A stretch of 64,000 nt of DNA from Catalinimonas sp038039535 (GCF_038039535.1 NZ_JBBPHP010000005.1:1-64000), one strand, 5' to 3'; positions 8,750-17,364 are shown, counted from the first letter of the stretch. Program-made: numbers and translations. Notes: generated from the sequence alone by a model not told the origin.

Positions 8750-9235
8750 ATGGAATTTTTTCAGAATGTCACTCAACAGCTTTGGTTGCTTTTGGATGTA
8801 TTTATTGCGTGTTTACTAGCAGGAGCAATTGGGTACGAACGAGAAGTACACGATAAACCAGCAGGTTTCAGAACGCATATGATTGTAGGAGGGGCATCTG
8901 CCCTGCTGGTAGGGCTTGCCGGAGTCTCTATTCAGCAATACCGGCCTGAATTCAATGATGTACTAGATGTAGATCCTATCCGGATTATTCAGGCCATTAT
9001 TATTGGAATTAGTTTTATTGGAGCAGGTACGATTCTGAAAAGCCGCGATGAGAAAGATGTATCTTTTCTGACCACCTCAGCTACTATACTCTTTTCCTCA
9101 GGACTGGGAATATGTGTGGCTTTACATCAGTATATCTTGGCAGTGGGGGTAACTTTGCTTGTGGTTCTGATCAATAATGTTTTTCGTGTATTTAAGCCCA
9201 AGGATAATAAAGTAGACAAAAATACCCGACAGTAA
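8750..9235 (+). CDS. MgtC/SapB family membrane protein
   Basis: This 161-residue protein has about four transmembrane helices and matches the N-terminal MgtC/SapB domain: ACLLAGAIGYEREVHDKPAGFRTHMIV near 20-46 with the conserved Arg/Glu cluster, then IGISFIGAGTILKSRD near 94-109 and the TTSATIL motif. It is short and lacks the C-terminal ACT-like domain of virulence MgtC, as in many environmental members. The family is linked to Mg homeostasis or F1Fo-ATPase control, but roles differ between members. Its stop codon falls inside the loop of a strong hairpin shared with the convergent RNase G gene. Confidence 0.88.
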   Translation: MEFFQNVTQQLWLLLDVFIACLLAGAIGYEREVHDKPAGFRTHMIVGGASALLVGLAGVSIQQYRPEFNDVLDVDPIRIIQAIIIGISFIGAGTILKSRDEKDVSFLTTSATILFSSGLGICVALHQYILAVGVTLLVVLINNVFRVFKPKDNKVDKNTRQ

Positions 9236-9248
9236 TCTGTCGGGTATT
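9221..9248. terminator. Bidirectional hairpin terminator, mgtC / RNase G
   Basis: A perfect 12-base stem (AATACCCGACAG with its complement) encloses the tetraloop TAAT. The loop contains the mgtC stop codon TAA. On the minus strand the hairpin is followed by TTTTTG, the normal layout for RNase G termination. On the plus strand the T-tract is weak. Confidence 0.82.
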
Positions 9249-9278
9249 GTACATAAGGAATGCCAAAGTGTTTTGCTT

Positions 9279-10832
9279 TTAAGAGAGTTCTATCTGCTCT
9301 CCTACTTTGTTATGAAAACGATAGTCTACCAGTCCTAAAGAAGAGTCTTTCTCCAATTTGACCCATCGTTTGTATTTAAAAAACCATTTTACTCTGCGGG
9401 AGATAATCCCTTTGGTAAAATAAGCGTGAAGGAAAGGATGAAGGGCAATAGTCAGTTGTGGCTCGTTTTGTTTGAGTAATATGTAATCCAAATTCTTTTC
9501 AATTTGATCCGATACCAATAGTGTAGGTGCTACTTTTCCTGTCCCCCCACAAGTCGGACAAATTTCTTTGGTGATAATATTAAGCTCAGGTCTTACCCTC
9601 TGTCGGGTAATTTGCATCAATCCAAACTTTGTCAGTGGAAGGACGGTATTTTTGGCACGATCCACCTTCATTTCCTCTTTCATCTTATCAAAGACAGCCT
9701 TCTTGTTTTCCTGCTTACGCATGTCAATGAAGTCAATGACGATAATTCCGCCCATATCCCGTAGCCTCAACTGCCTGGCTATTTCTGAAACAGCTTGCAA
9801 ATTGACGTTTAAGGCAGTGGTCTCCTGGTCTTTCTCAGAGTTGGATTTATTACCACTATTGACATCAATTACATGGAGGGCTTCGGTATGCTCTATGATC
9901 AGATAACCTCCTCCGGGTATACTTACTGACTGCCCAAACAATGACTTGAGCTGCTTCTCAATACCGAAGTTTTCAAAGAGCTTGGTTTTGCCATTGTAGT
10001 GTTTAACAATTTTTTCCTTAGCAGGAGCGATTGTCTTTATATATGCCTTTACTTCTTCATAAATCTCCTGATCATCAGTGACAATGCTGTCAAATGATTC
10101 ATTCAGCATATCTCTGAGCAGAGAAGAAGCACGACTCATCTCTCCGATGATCTTGTCGCGAGGCTTGGCAGTTTTTAATTTTTTGACGCCTTCTGCCCAA
10201 ACATTGACCAAATTACGCAGATCTCTGTCTAGTTCTGCTACTTCTTTACCCTCAGCTACGGTTCTTATAATGATACCGAAGCCTTCAGGTTTGATAGAAG
10301 ATATCAGACGCATGAGCCTTTTTCTTTCATTTTTATTGGTGATCTTCTTTGAGATATTGACCACATTAGAAAAAGGTACGAGGATAAGATATCTTCCGGC
10401 GATAGACAACTCGCAGGATAGTCGAGGGCCCTTAGTTGAGATAGGTTCCTTTACAATCTGTACAAGCACTGCTTGATTTTTGTTAAGAACCTGGTTGATT
10501 TTGCCTAATTTATTAATGTCAGGCTCATTTTTAATTTTGCCTAACAGATGCGTATTATATTTATTGTTAAAGGTGTTCTTGGTGAATTTATTTAATGTCT
10601 TTATCTGAGGTCCTAAATCCAGGTAATGCAGGAATGCGTCCTTCTCGTAACCTACGTCTATGAAAGCTGCATTCAAACCGGGCACTACCTTTCTTACTGC
10701 CCCAAGGTATATGTCACCAACAGTAAACTTATTAGCATCAACCTCGTGGTGAAATTCCACCAGGCTTCTCTCTTTCAAAAGGGCTATACGACATCCATCT
10801 TGAGTTGAATTGATGATTAATTCATTACTCAA
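9279..10832 (-). CDS. rng: Ribonuclease E/G
   Basis: This single-strand-specific endoribonuclease acts in rRNA maturation and mRNA decay. The 517-residue length fits RNase G rather than the longer RNase E. An S1 RNA-binding domain spans about 36-130 (GDIYLGAVRKVVPGLNAAF). The catalytic metal aspartates are D323 in HVIDVNSGN and D367 in VIDFIDM. The zinc-link cysteines are C425 and C428 in CPTCGG. The gene is convergent with mgtC and shares its terminator. Upstream on the same strand are the small COX24-type gene, a TPR gene and HU. Confidence 0.95.
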   Translation of the reverse strand: MSNELIINSTQDGCRIALLKERSLVEFHHEVDANKFTVGDIYLGAVRKVVPGLNAAFIDVGYEKDAFLHYLDLGPQIKTLNKFTKNTFNNKYNTHLLGKIKNEPDINKLGKINQVLNKNQAVLVQIVKEPISTKGPRLSCELSIAGRYLILVPFSNVVNISKKITNKNERKRLMRLISSIKPEGFGIIIRTVAEGKEVAELDRDLRNLVNVWAEGVKKLKTAKPRDKIIGEMSRASSLLRDMLNESFDSIVTDDQEIYEEVKAYIKTIAPAKEKIVKHYNGKTKLFENFGIEKQLKSLFGQSVSIPGGGYLIIEHTEALHVIDVNSGNKSNSEKDQETTALNVNLQAVSEIARQLRLRDMGGIIVIDFIDMRKQENKKAVFDKMKEEMKVDRAKNTVLPLTKFGLMQITRQRVRPELNIITKEICPTCGGTGKVAPTLLVSDQIEKNLDYILLKQNEPQLTIALHPFLHAYFTKGIISRRVKWFFKYKRWVKLEKDSSLGLVDYRFHNKVGEQIELS

Positions 10833-10865
10833 CGGATTTTCGTTTAATGGTTATAAAATAAATGC

Positions 10866-10890
10866 AAAAAGCTACCATGCATAGGGTAGC
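10866..10890 (-). terminator. Terminator upstream of RNase G
   Basis: Read on the minus strand, GCTACC and GGTAGC form a six-base stem with an eight-base loop, followed by TTTTT. It would end transcription from the small basic protein gene before the RNase G gene. Confidence 0.55.
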
Positions 10891-10925
10891 AAATTTGAAT
10901 TGTACAAGCTAATAATAAGTACAAA

Positions 10926-10967
10926 TAGCCTATCCATGAAAAATAAATATTAGACGTGGATAGGCTA
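10926..10967 (-). terminator. Inverted repeat downstream of small basic protein gene
   Basis: TAGCCTATCCA and its perfect complement TGGATAGGCTA flank a 20-base AT-rich loop just after the small gene. There is no clear T-tract, so it may stabilise an mRNA 3' end or act together with the next hairpin. Confidence 0.5.
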
Positions 10968-10983
10968 ATTGATAACATTCTTA

Positions 10984-11073
10984 TTATTTCTTTTTATGTC
11001 TGTTTTTTCTAAGGCGTTTCTTCCGCTTGTGAGTAGCGATTTTATGTCTTTTTCTTTTCTTACCGCAAGGCAT
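10984..11073 (-). CDS. 29-residue basic protein, AURKAIP1/COX24 domain family
   Basis: The translated product starts MPCGKKRKRHKIATHKRKK and ends RLRKNRHKKK. It is the short, almost wholly basic protein that Bacteroidota genomes annotate as an AURKAIP1/COX24-domain protein. The related mitochondrial protein (mS38) is a ribosome component, so a ribosomal role is likely here, though that is inference from family relation. The single Cys at position 3 and the Lys/Arg/His repeat are typical. The start is fixed by the conserved MPCGKKRKRH N-terminus. It has its own candidate promoter and downstream hairpins, so it is probably a single-gene unit. Confidence 0.88.
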   Translation of the reverse strand: MPCGKKRKRHKIATHKRKKRLRKNRHKKK

Positions 11074-11095
11074 AATAATAATATTTTAAATGAAA

Positions 11096-11126
11096 CAAAT
11101 ATTTTAAAATTCACATGTGTGATCAA
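11096..11126 (-). promoter_or_regulatory. Candidate promoter of the small basic protein gene
   Basis: On the minus strand a TTG at 11126-11124 is followed after 20 bases by AATATTTG (11103-11096). This differs from TAnnTTTG by one base. The predicted leader is short, about 15-20 bases. Confidence 0.42.
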
Positions 11127-11148
11127 GCACATGCTTTATACAATTATG

Positions 11149-11970
11149 TTATAACTGGTTTAAATATTCATCAACACTTGCCTGCACAGAAGGATCATCA
11201 TCCATTTCTTTTACACGCAAAAATTGAGCTTTCGCCTTATCCTCCTGACCCGCTTCAAAATAACTTACGCCCAGTAAAAACTGCGCCTGGAGGTTATCCG
11301 GATCAATCGTTGTGAGTTTTTCAAACCTGTCTATGGCTTTATCATACTGCTGAGACTGCATAGACAAAAGTCCCAGATTATAAATAGCTAAATCATTATT
11401 TTCATCCTCTTCCAACACTTCTCGGAGCATCTGTATTCCTTGCATGGGGCTGGAGGATGAAACATAAGTCATTGCCATTTTAGCCTTTGCATCCAGATCT
11501 GAAGGATCTTGCGCCCTTACCTTTTCATAAAAGTAACGCGCTTTTTCACCCATACGTGCTGTCTTTTCAGCATCCATAGCATAGGTAAATGCCTCATAAT
11601 AAAGATCTGCTGCTTTGCGAAGATGAGGTAAAGTTGTTTCCACACTCGCCAGTTCTTCCGCATAGAAAGCAGCGCTATCATACTGATTAGCAGCTACAAA
11701 GCCATCTATCAATGAATTCGCGAAATTAGTAAAATTTTCTGAATTTTTACTATCCTTATAAGCTTCTCTTAGCTTGGTGAGTTCAGTTTGCACTTCTTCC
11801 GGTACTTCGTCAGCATGCTCGGTACCTTCATTCTGTACATTAGCCTCCGTTTGGGTAGAGGCATTACTCATATTCTCACTTTCATTATCAACCACCACCT
11901 TAGGTAGTAGAAATAAAAGTAATACTGCGGCTATTGCCACTATGCTCAGTATTACCTGTTTTTTCAACAT
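11149..11970 (-). CDS. Membrane-anchored TPR protein
   Basis: The product has 273 residues. An N-terminal transmembrane segment (VILSIVAIAAVLLLFLLP, about 5-22) is followed by an Asn/Glu-rich linker and tetratricopeptide repeats. The best repeats run from about 185 to 260: LAIYNLGLLSMQSQQYDKAI then LQAQFLLGVSYFEAGQEDKA. The helix probably anchors the TPR domain in the periplasm. Such a gene next to HU, mutY, ssb and gldE is a familiar Bacteroidota arrangement. The partner protein is unknown; cell-envelope assembly or gliding support would fit the neighbours but is not shown. Confidence 0.75.
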   Translation of the reverse strand: MLKKQVILSIVAIAAVLLLFLLPKVVVDNESENMSNASTQTEANVQNEGTEHADEVPEEVQTELTKLREAYKDSKNSENFTNFANSLIDGFVAANQYDSAAFYAEELASVETTLPHLRKAADLYYEAFTYAMDAEKTARMGEKARYFYEKVRAQDPSDLDAKAKMAMTYVSSSSPMQGIQMLREVLEEDENNDLAIYNLGLLSMQSQQYDKAIDRFEKLTTIDPDNLQAQFLLGVSYFEAGQEDKAKAQFLRVKEMDDDPSVQASVDEYLNQL

Positions 11971-12027
11971 GTCCTTAAATCAAATCGGAAAATTACGCTA
12001 GGAGAACGATAAGAGAAGAGCGAAAGT

Positions 12028-12333
12028 TTAGTTTGCTTCTATTTCTTTAAGTTTTTTGCTGTTTTTTACCTTTTCCTGAAAAACTTTGGAAGGCTTAAAA
12101 CTAGGAACGTAGTGTTCATCAATGATTATTGCTGTATTTTTGGAGATGTTTCTGCCAACTTTACGGGCTCTTTTTTTATTGACAAAACTCCCGAATCCTC
12201 TGATATAGATATTTTCACCGCCAGACATGGAGTTCTTGACCACGCTAAAAAAAGCTTCAACGGTAGTGTAAACATCTGCCTTATCGATACCTGTTTTGTC
12301 AGCAATTTGCTGAACTACTTCTGCTTTTGTCAC
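12028..12333 (-). CDS. HU/IHF family DNA-binding protein
   Basis: This 101-residue histone-like protein bends DNA as a dimer. The family pattern is clear: the helical N-terminus MTKAEVVQQIADKTGIDKADV, the turn with IYIRGFGSFVNKKRARKVGRN at about 42-62 that precedes the DNA-embracing beta arm, and FKPSKVFQEKV near the C-terminus. It is slightly longer than HU (about 90) because of a Lys-rich tail. It is divergent from mutY across a 160-base gap. Whether it acts as HU or IHF cannot be decided from sequence. Confidence 0.93.
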   Translation of the reverse strand: MTKAEVVQQIADKTGIDKADVYTTVEAFFSVVKNSMSGGENIYIRGFGSFVNKKRARKVGRNISKNTAIIIDEHYVPSFKPSKVFQEKVKNSKKLKEIEAN

Positions 12334-12493
12334 GTTCCTAAAAGATTTAAATGGATGAATGGAATTACAAACAAAATTTTTTCAAGCCGTAAAGTTAATG
12401 CTTCTACCTAAATTAGAAAATAAAAGAAATAAAATCTGATTACATGCCTGTAAATCTGTTACTTATGAATTATAAAAGCATAATTTATTAAGA

Positions 12494-13564
12494 TTGGAAG
12501 CTAACAATTTCTCCAAACAAATTATCCATTGGTACAGACAGCATAAGCGTGATCTCCCCTGGCGAGATACACAAGACCCTTACCTGATATGGCTCTCTGA
12601 AATTATTTTGCAGCAAACCCGCGTTAAACAAGGCTTACCTTACTTTTACCGATTTGTAGAAGCCTTCCCCACCATACATGACTTGGCTGAGGCTCAGGAG
12701 CAGGAAGTGCTACGCCTTTGGCAAGGGCTAGGTTATTACTCCCGAGCTAGAAATTTGCATAGTTGCGCAAAGACTATAGTGAGAGACTATCAAGCTAAAT
12801 TCCCGCAGACTTATAAAGAACTGATAAAATTGAAAGGTATAGGGGCATATACAGCTGCCGCTATTGCTTCCTTTGCTTTCAATGAAGAAGTAGCGGTAGT
12901 AGATGGTAATGTGTTTCGGGTATTATCCAGAGTATTTGGCGTAAAAGAGGATATTTTATCGTCTAAAGGGCAGAAAAAATTTCAACAACTGGCCAATACC
13001 CTGGTGCCTGATGGCTTGGCAGGTGAGTATAATCAGTCTATTATGGAATTTGGAGCGCTACAGTGCACGCCTAGGAGCCCGGCTTGTTTGCTTTGTCCGG
13101 TAACTTCTTTTTGCTACGCCTATCAAAACAATGCACAGCAAAGCCTGCCGGTGAAGATAAAAAAGGTAAAAGTAAAAAAACGCCACTTTTCTTACATAGT
13201 TTTACAGCGCGGCAATCATTTATTTATGAAAGAACGTAGTGCTAAGGATATCTGGCGAGGGTTGTATGACTTCTACCTGATAGAAAGTAAGCAGGATATT
13301 GATGATGTAAGCGCCATAGATGATCCACTGGTGACAGAAGTGATGGCTACTGCCAGCCCTACTGTAGAAATGTCTGGTTTGTATAAACACCAACTGACAC
13401 ATCAGCAGTTGCAGGTGCGATTTTTTACTTTCAGTGTAGAGGAACAGAGGTTGGCAGATTCTTTGTTGACCCAGAGAGGACTGAGTGCATATAACATCGA
13501 GGAGGTAAAGGGTTTGCCTAAACCTATTTTAATTGATAAGTATTTGAGTGAAGTAATATTTTAG
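12494..13564 (+). CDS. mutY: A/G-specific adenine glycosylase MutY
   Basis: MutY removes adenine mispaired with 8-oxoguanine. The 356-residue product has the helix-hairpin-helix GPD core, with catalytic Glu in LSEIILQQTR (E36), the hairpin LKGIGAYTAAAIASFA (113-128) and catalytic Asp in VVDGNVFRVLSR (D137). The iron-sulfur loop follows the C-x6-C-x2-C-x5-C spacing (CTPRSPACLLCPVTSFC, near 192-208). The C-terminal third is the NUDIX-like 8-oxoG recognition domain. The start is TTG at 12494; no ATG gives a complete N-terminus. It is the first gene of a plus-strand run with ssb and gldE. Confidence 0.95.
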   Translation: MEANNFSKQIIHWYRQHKRDLPWRDTQDPYLIWLSEIILQQTRVKQGLPYFYRFVEAFPTIHDLAEAQEQEVLRLWQGLGYYSRARNLHSCAKTIVRDYQAKFPQTYKELIKLKGIGAYTAAAIASFAFNEEVAVVDGNVFRVLSRVFGVKEDILSSKGQKKFQQLANTLVPDGLAGEYNQSIMEFGALQCTPRSPACLLCPVTSFCYAYQNNAQQSLPVKIKKVKVKKRHFSYIVLQRGNHLFMKERSAKDIWRGLYDFYLIESKQDIDDVSAIDDPLVTEVMATASPTVEMSGLYKHQLTHQQLQVRFFTFSVEEQRLADSLLTQRGLSAYNIEEVKGLPKPILIDKYLSEVIF

Positions 13565-13603
13565 TTAAATTGTAGTAAACATACTTTTTAAATAATCGAC
13601 CGA

Positions 13604-14068
13604 ATGGCTGGAGTAAATAAAGTGATTTTATTGGGAAATTTGGGGGCAGACCCTGAAGTGAGACATCTGGAAAGTGGTTCTGTAGTAGCAAATATTAGCA
13701 TTGCTACTTCGGAAGTTTATACAAAGAATGGGCAACGGATGGAGCAAACCGAATGGCATAAAGTAGAGCTATGGGATAGACTGGCTGAACTTTGTGAAAA
13801 ATATCTTTCAAAAGGAAATACTGTTTATATAGAAGGGAAGATAAGAACAAATACCTACCAGGATAAGGAAGGTGTGACTCGTTACGATAAGCGTATTAGA
13901 GCTACTAACATGACATTTGTAGGGGGCAAAAATGAAGATACTGATACTATGGACAATAGTAATTATTCACAAGGTGGAATGTCTTCGCAGTCTTCGGCTC
14001 CTACTCAGAAGAGAGAAGAGGCAGTACCTCAGCATAACGATCAAGATACCGACGATCTGCCTTTTTAG
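13604..14068 (+). CDS. ssb: Single-stranded DNA-binding protein
   Basis: The 154-residue product has an OB fold over residues 1-110 (NKVILLGNLGADPEVRHL near 5-22, WHKVELWDRLAELCEKYL near 51-68). A Gln/Ser-rich flexible linker leads to the acidic tail DTDDLPF, which recruits repair and replication proteins. It acts as a tetramer on ssDNA. It lies 39 bases after mutY and 22 before gldE, a conserved Bacteroidota order. No Shine-Dalgarno sequence is seen. Confidence 0.96.
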   Translation: MAGVNKVILLGNLGADPEVRHLESGSVVANISIATSEVYTKNGQRMEQTEWHKVELWDRLAELCEKYLSKGNTVYIEGKIRTNTYQDKEGVTRYDKRIRATNMTFVGGKNEDTDTMDNSNYSQGGMSSQSSAPTQKREEAVPQHNDQDTDDLPF

Positions 14069-14090
14069 TGTTTAATCAAAAAATATCACT

Positions 14091-15470
14091 TTGGAAGTAT
14101 CTTTAGACGATCCGTACCCGGAACTTTATTTATTTATTCTGACGGACGTATTTTCTTCTTTTGGTTTGTTCTATACCATAGTAGCCATCGTTATTGTCTT
14201 ATTGTTGTTTTGTTCAGCAATGATATCCGGGTCTGAGGTGGCTTTTTTCTCCCTTACTGCAGATGAAGTGAGTGATTGCAGAAACAATAATAAGGGTGCT
14301 GACCAGCATATTGTAAGCTTACTAGACAAGCCAAAGCATCTCCTGGCCACCATTCTGATCCTAAATAATCTGGTTAACGTAGCCATTGTGACCCTCTCTA
14401 CCTATGCTACCTGGCAGTATTTTGGCAAAACTACTGAGGGACTGGTAGTAGTAGCTTTAACAGCGATTATTACGGTAGCTATCCTGTTTTTTGGTGAAAT
14501 TCTTCCGAAACAATATGCTATACATCACTCATTAGCTTTTGCCAAAAGAACAGGTGCAGTGCTAAACTTTGCGAGTAAACTTTTTAAGCCCTTTTCTAAT
14601 TTGCTTATGTCATTGAGTAGCATAGTCGAGAAGCGACTTGAGAAAAAAGGCTATAATGTATCTGTAGATGAGTTGAACCAGGCCCTGGAAATTACTACCA
14701 GCAACGAAATGACTACGGCAGAGGAAAAAGGTATACTCAAGGGTATTGTCAATTTCGGTACCCTTTCCGTAAAACAGGTCATGCGCTCTCGCCTGGATAT
14801 CACGGCGATAGATATTGAGATGGACTTCCATGATCTTATGGACAAGATCAACAAGTGTGGTTATTCCCGTATCCCTATTTACCGGGAAACTATAGACAAC
14901 ATTGAAGGTGTGCTGTATGTAAAAGACCTGCTACCCTACTTGGAGCATGAAGAAAGTTTTGAATGGCAAAAGTTGCTACACAAAGGTTTTTTTGTACCCG
15001 AAAGCAAAAAAATTGACATGCTGCTCAAAGAGTTTCAGGATAAGCGAGTACATATGGCAATTGTAGTAGATGAGTATGGAGGTACTTCCGGACTGATTAC
15101 CCTGGAAGATATCATTGAAGAAATTGTTGGGGAAATCAACGATGAATTTGACGATAACGATGTACACTACAATAAGCTGGACGATAATACTTATGTATTT
15201 GAAGGGCGTACTTCTCTTAACGATTTCTGTAAAATAGTAGATGAAGATAGTGTGTTGTTTGATAGCGTAAAAGGTGAAAGTGAATCGCTGGGAGGCTTAT
15301 TATTAGAAATTCATTCTAAATTACCCCGGGCAGGGGAAAAAATTTATTATGATAATTATGTATTTACAGTGGTAGCTGTGGATAATAAGCGGATAAAGAG
15401 AATCAGAGTATTTAAAAAACTAACCACCGCACAAAAAAATAGTGTGGATACTTCTGTAAACCGGCAGTGA
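14091..15470 (+). CDS. gldE: Gliding motility-associated protein GldE (CNNM/CBS/CorC family)
   Basis: The product has 459 residues. The domain order is an N-terminal CNNM/DUF21 membrane domain with several helices (about 20-200, including GSEVAFFSLTADE and FFGEILPKQYAI), two CBS domains (about 215-340, VDEYGGTSGLITLEDIIEEIVGE at the end) and a CorC_HlyC C-terminal domain (about 355-435). The family is related to CorC/HlyC Mg/Co efflux proteins. In flavobacteria GldE is linked to gliding and supports GldD, though its biochemical role is unsettled. The position directly after ssb supports the GldE name. The start is TTG at 14091. gldD is not in the window. Confidence 0.88.
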   Translation: MEVSLDDPYPELYLFILTDVFSSFGLFYTIVAIVIVLLLFCSAMISGSEVAFFSLTADEVSDCRNNNKGADQHIVSLLDKPKHLLATILILNNLVNVAIVTLSTYATWQYFGKTTEGLVVVALTAIITVAILFFGEILPKQYAIHHSLAFAKRTGAVLNFASKLFKPFSNLLMSLSSIVEKRLEKKGYNVSVDELNQALEITTSNEMTTAEEKGILKGIVNFGTLSVKQVMRSRLDITAIDIEMDFHDLMDKINKCGYSRIPIYRETIDNIEGVLYVKDLLPYLEHEESFEWQKLLHKGFFVPESKKIDMLLKEFQDKRVHMAIVVDEYGGTSGLITLEDIIEEIVGEINDEFDDNDVHYNKLDDNTYVFEGRTSLNDFCKIVDEDSVLFDSVKGESESLGGLLLEIHSKLPRAGEKIYYDNYVFTVVAVDNKRIKRIRVFKKLTTAQKNSVDTSVNRQ

Positions 15471-15538
15471 CTTACTAGGTTGATAAGTCCATTACTTATC
15501 TAAGGAAGCAGGTTGAATGCAGACTTTAATTTTTTTCT

Positions 15539-16309
15539 ATGGAATTGTATTACCGGAGTATGGGCGAAGGACAGCCCGTGATCATTTTGCACGGAGTTTT
15601 TGGTACATCGGATAACCTCCAGACTTTTGGAAAGCAGCTTGCCGATCAATATCAAGTTTTTCTGGTAGATCAAAGAAATCATGGGGCTTCTCCTCACAGT
15701 GATGAGTTTAATTATGAAGTGATGGCAGAAGATCTGCACGAATTCATAAAAGAACATAAGCTAGAAAAACCGGTTATACTGGGACACTCTATGGGTGGTA
15801 AAGTGGCCATGTTTTTTGCCACTAAACATTCAGAATTGTTAGATAAGCTGGTTGTAGTTGATATCTCGCCCCGAGCTTACCCAGTGCATCATCAGCAAAT
15901 ACTTCAGGCTTTAAGTGCCGTTAAAATAGATGAGATAAGCAGTAGAAAGGAAGCTGAGGAACAAATGAAGCCTTATATCGCTGATTTTGGAGTTCGCCAG
16001 TTTTTGCTCAAAAATCTCAAAAGAAGCGATGATAACAAAAGCTTCGCCTGGAAACTTAATCTGTCAGTAATTAAGGAAAATATAGAGCGAATAGGAGAAG
16101 GCATAGAAGAAGGCAAGTTTAAAGTAGATAAACCTGCGTTATTTGTGAGGGGGGCAAAGAGTGATTATATCAAAAAGGAAGATGAGAAGCTAATCAAGAG
16201 TATTTTTCCCTTGGCTAAAATCATAACTATAGAAAATGCCGGCCACTGGATACATGCTGAGCAGCCGGAGGAGCTTTTAAAAGAAGTGAGCGAGTTTTTG
16301 GAGACCTAG
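15539..16309 (+). CDS. Alpha/beta hydrolase, YbfF-like
   Basis: The 256-residue cytoplasmic protein has the alpha/beta hydrolase fold. HGVFGTSDNLQ (18-28) forms the oxyanion region, followed by DQRNHGASPHS (44-54) and the nucleophile elbow GHSMGG with S84. The catalytic His lies in NAGHWIHAEQPEEL near 234-247. DQRNHG.S is typical of YbfF-type esterases and acyl-CoA thioesterases. The natural substrate is unknown. A small inverted repeat (GATAAGT / ACTTATC at 15482-15500) separates it from gldE. Its stop overlaps the end of the convergent DUF2905 gene by four bases. Confidence 0.87.
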   Translation: MELYYRSMGEGQPVIILHGVFGTSDNLQTFGKQLADQYQVFLVDQRNHGASPHSDEFNYEVMAEDLHEFIKEHKLEKPVILGHSMGGKVAMFFATKHSELLDKLVVVDISPRAYPVHHQQILQALSAVKIDEISSRKEAEEQMKPYIADFGVRQFLLKNLKRSDDNKSFAWKLNLSVIKENIERIGEGIEEGKFKVDKPALFVRGAKSDYIKKEDEKLIKSIFPLAKIITIENAGHWIHAEQPEELLKEVSEFLET

Positions 16310-16515
16310 CCAAATTTTTTAATCAGATAAAAAATCAGAGAAACAATTACACTGAGAAGTATACTGGTAGCCAAAGGAAAGTAAAAAGTAAAGTTTTCAC
16401 GCTTGATGATAATGTCACCCGGAAGCTTTCCAATAGAAGGAAAACGATCAGAGAAATAGAGTATAGCCCCCAATACTACAATGATTAGTCCGAAGATTAT
16501 CAGAAGTTTCCCCAT
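16306..16515 (-). CDS. DUF2905 family small membrane protein
   Basis: The product has 69 residues and two hydrophobic helices. MGKLLIIFGLIIVVLGAILY is followed by the family hallmark GKLPGDIIIKRENFTFYFP and a second helix. The family has no known function and is spread across many phyla. The frame is open seven codons further upstream (to 16536), but the ATG at 16515 gives the usual family N-terminus. It is convergent with the hydrolase gene and divergent from the methylase gene. Confidence 0.82.
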   Translation of the reverse strand: MGKLLIIFGLIIVVLGAILYFSDRFPSIGKLPGDIIIKRENFTFYFPLATSILLSVIVSLIFYLIKKFG

Positions 16516-16540
16516 TTGCCTGTAATTACCCTGCATAATA

Positions 16541-17278
16541 ATGAATAAAAATAATTTGACGGCAGCAACGCATAAAGTTGGGAAAATTTATTTGCTCCCT
16601 ACAGTCATTGCTGAGGATACCATAGAGCAGGTATTGCCAGCTTCAGTTAAAGCAACTGCCAATAAACTAAACTATTTTTTAGTAGAGAACGTGCGTACTG
16701 CTCGCAGGTTTTTGAGTGCTTTAGGTGTAGAGCAGCCAATCAGTAGTTTACATTTTGAGGTACTGAACAAGCGTACTCCCGAAGAAGTACTGAGTAAGCT
16801 TTTTGAACCTGTAATGCAGGGCCAAGACATAGGAATTTTATCGGAGTCAGGCTGCCCGGGCGTGGCTGATCCTGGTTCAATAGCAGTAAATTATGCTCAT
16901 AAGCATAATATTCAGGTGATTCCTTTGGTTGGTCCATCATCTTTTTTACTGGCACTGATGGCATCAGGTTTTAATGGACAATCTTTCGTATTTCATGGAT
17001 ATTTGCCCATTGATAAACAGGAACGTACAAAAGCAATCAGGCAAATCGAGAAGCAGGCACAGGAACAGCAGCAGACACAGATGTTTATGGAAACCCCCTA
17101 TCGGAATAATCAGTTGCTGGAAGCCTTATTGAGAACCTGTAGGAAATCTACCAAACTTTGCATCGCAAAGGGGGTTACAAGTGCTGATGAATATATCAAA
17201 ACTATGAGCATACAGGAGTGGAAAAAGCACAAACCGGATTTGCACAAAATCCCTACAGTTTTTCTAGTGCACATTTAA
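16541..17278 (+). CDS. SAM-dependent methyltransferase, RsmI-like (tetrapyrrole methylase fold)
   Basis: The 245-residue protein belongs to the tetrapyrrole methylase fold and resembles RsmI, which 2'-O-methylates C1402 of 16S rRNA. Visible features are the N-terminal strand KIYLLPTVI, the SAM-binding stretch GILSESGCPGVADPGSIAV (about 105-123) and PLVGPSSFLLALMASGFNGQSF (about 129-150). FMETPYRNNQLL lies near 182. It is slightly shorter than E. coli RsmI and the N-terminal glycine loop is reduced (YLLPTVIAED instead of a GTPIGN-type motif). This matches the separate Bacteroidota subgroup annotated only as SAM-dependent methyltransferase, so rRNA as the target is an inference. Confidence 0.75.
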   Translation: MNKNNLTAATHKVGKIYLLPTVIAEDTIEQVLPASVKATANKLNYFLVENVRTARRFLSALGVEQPISSLHFEVLNKRTPEEVLSKLFEPVMQGQDIGILSESGCPGVADPGSIAVNYAHKHNIQVIPLVGPSSFLLALMASGFNGQSFVFHGYLPIDKQERTKAIRQIEKQAQEQQQTQMFMETPYRNNQLLEALLRTCRKSTKLCIAKGVTSADEYIKTMSIQEWKKHKPDLHKIPTVFLVHI

Positions 17279-17301
17279 AACCATAATAATGCTCTATAAG
17301 G

Positions 17302-17331
17302 TTTTAGATTAAAGGTAAATGAATAAATTTG
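17302..17331 (+). promoter_or_regulatory. Predicted metK promoter
   Basis: TAAATTTG at 17324-17331 is an exact TAnnTTTG -7 box. A TTTT at 17302-17305 lies at a suitable -33 distance. The resulting leader of about 28 bases is too short for a SAM riboswitch. Confidence 0.5.
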
Positions 17332-17364
17332 CAAAAGTTGTATTAAAATAAATTTAAAATTTTT

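Noticed and set aside
15482..15500. Terminator after gldE
   Set aside because: The seven-base AT-rich stem has no T-tract and is too weak to call.
17279..17364. SAM riboswitch before metK
   Set aside because: The gap is 86 bases and the predicted leader about 28; no riboswitch stems are visible.
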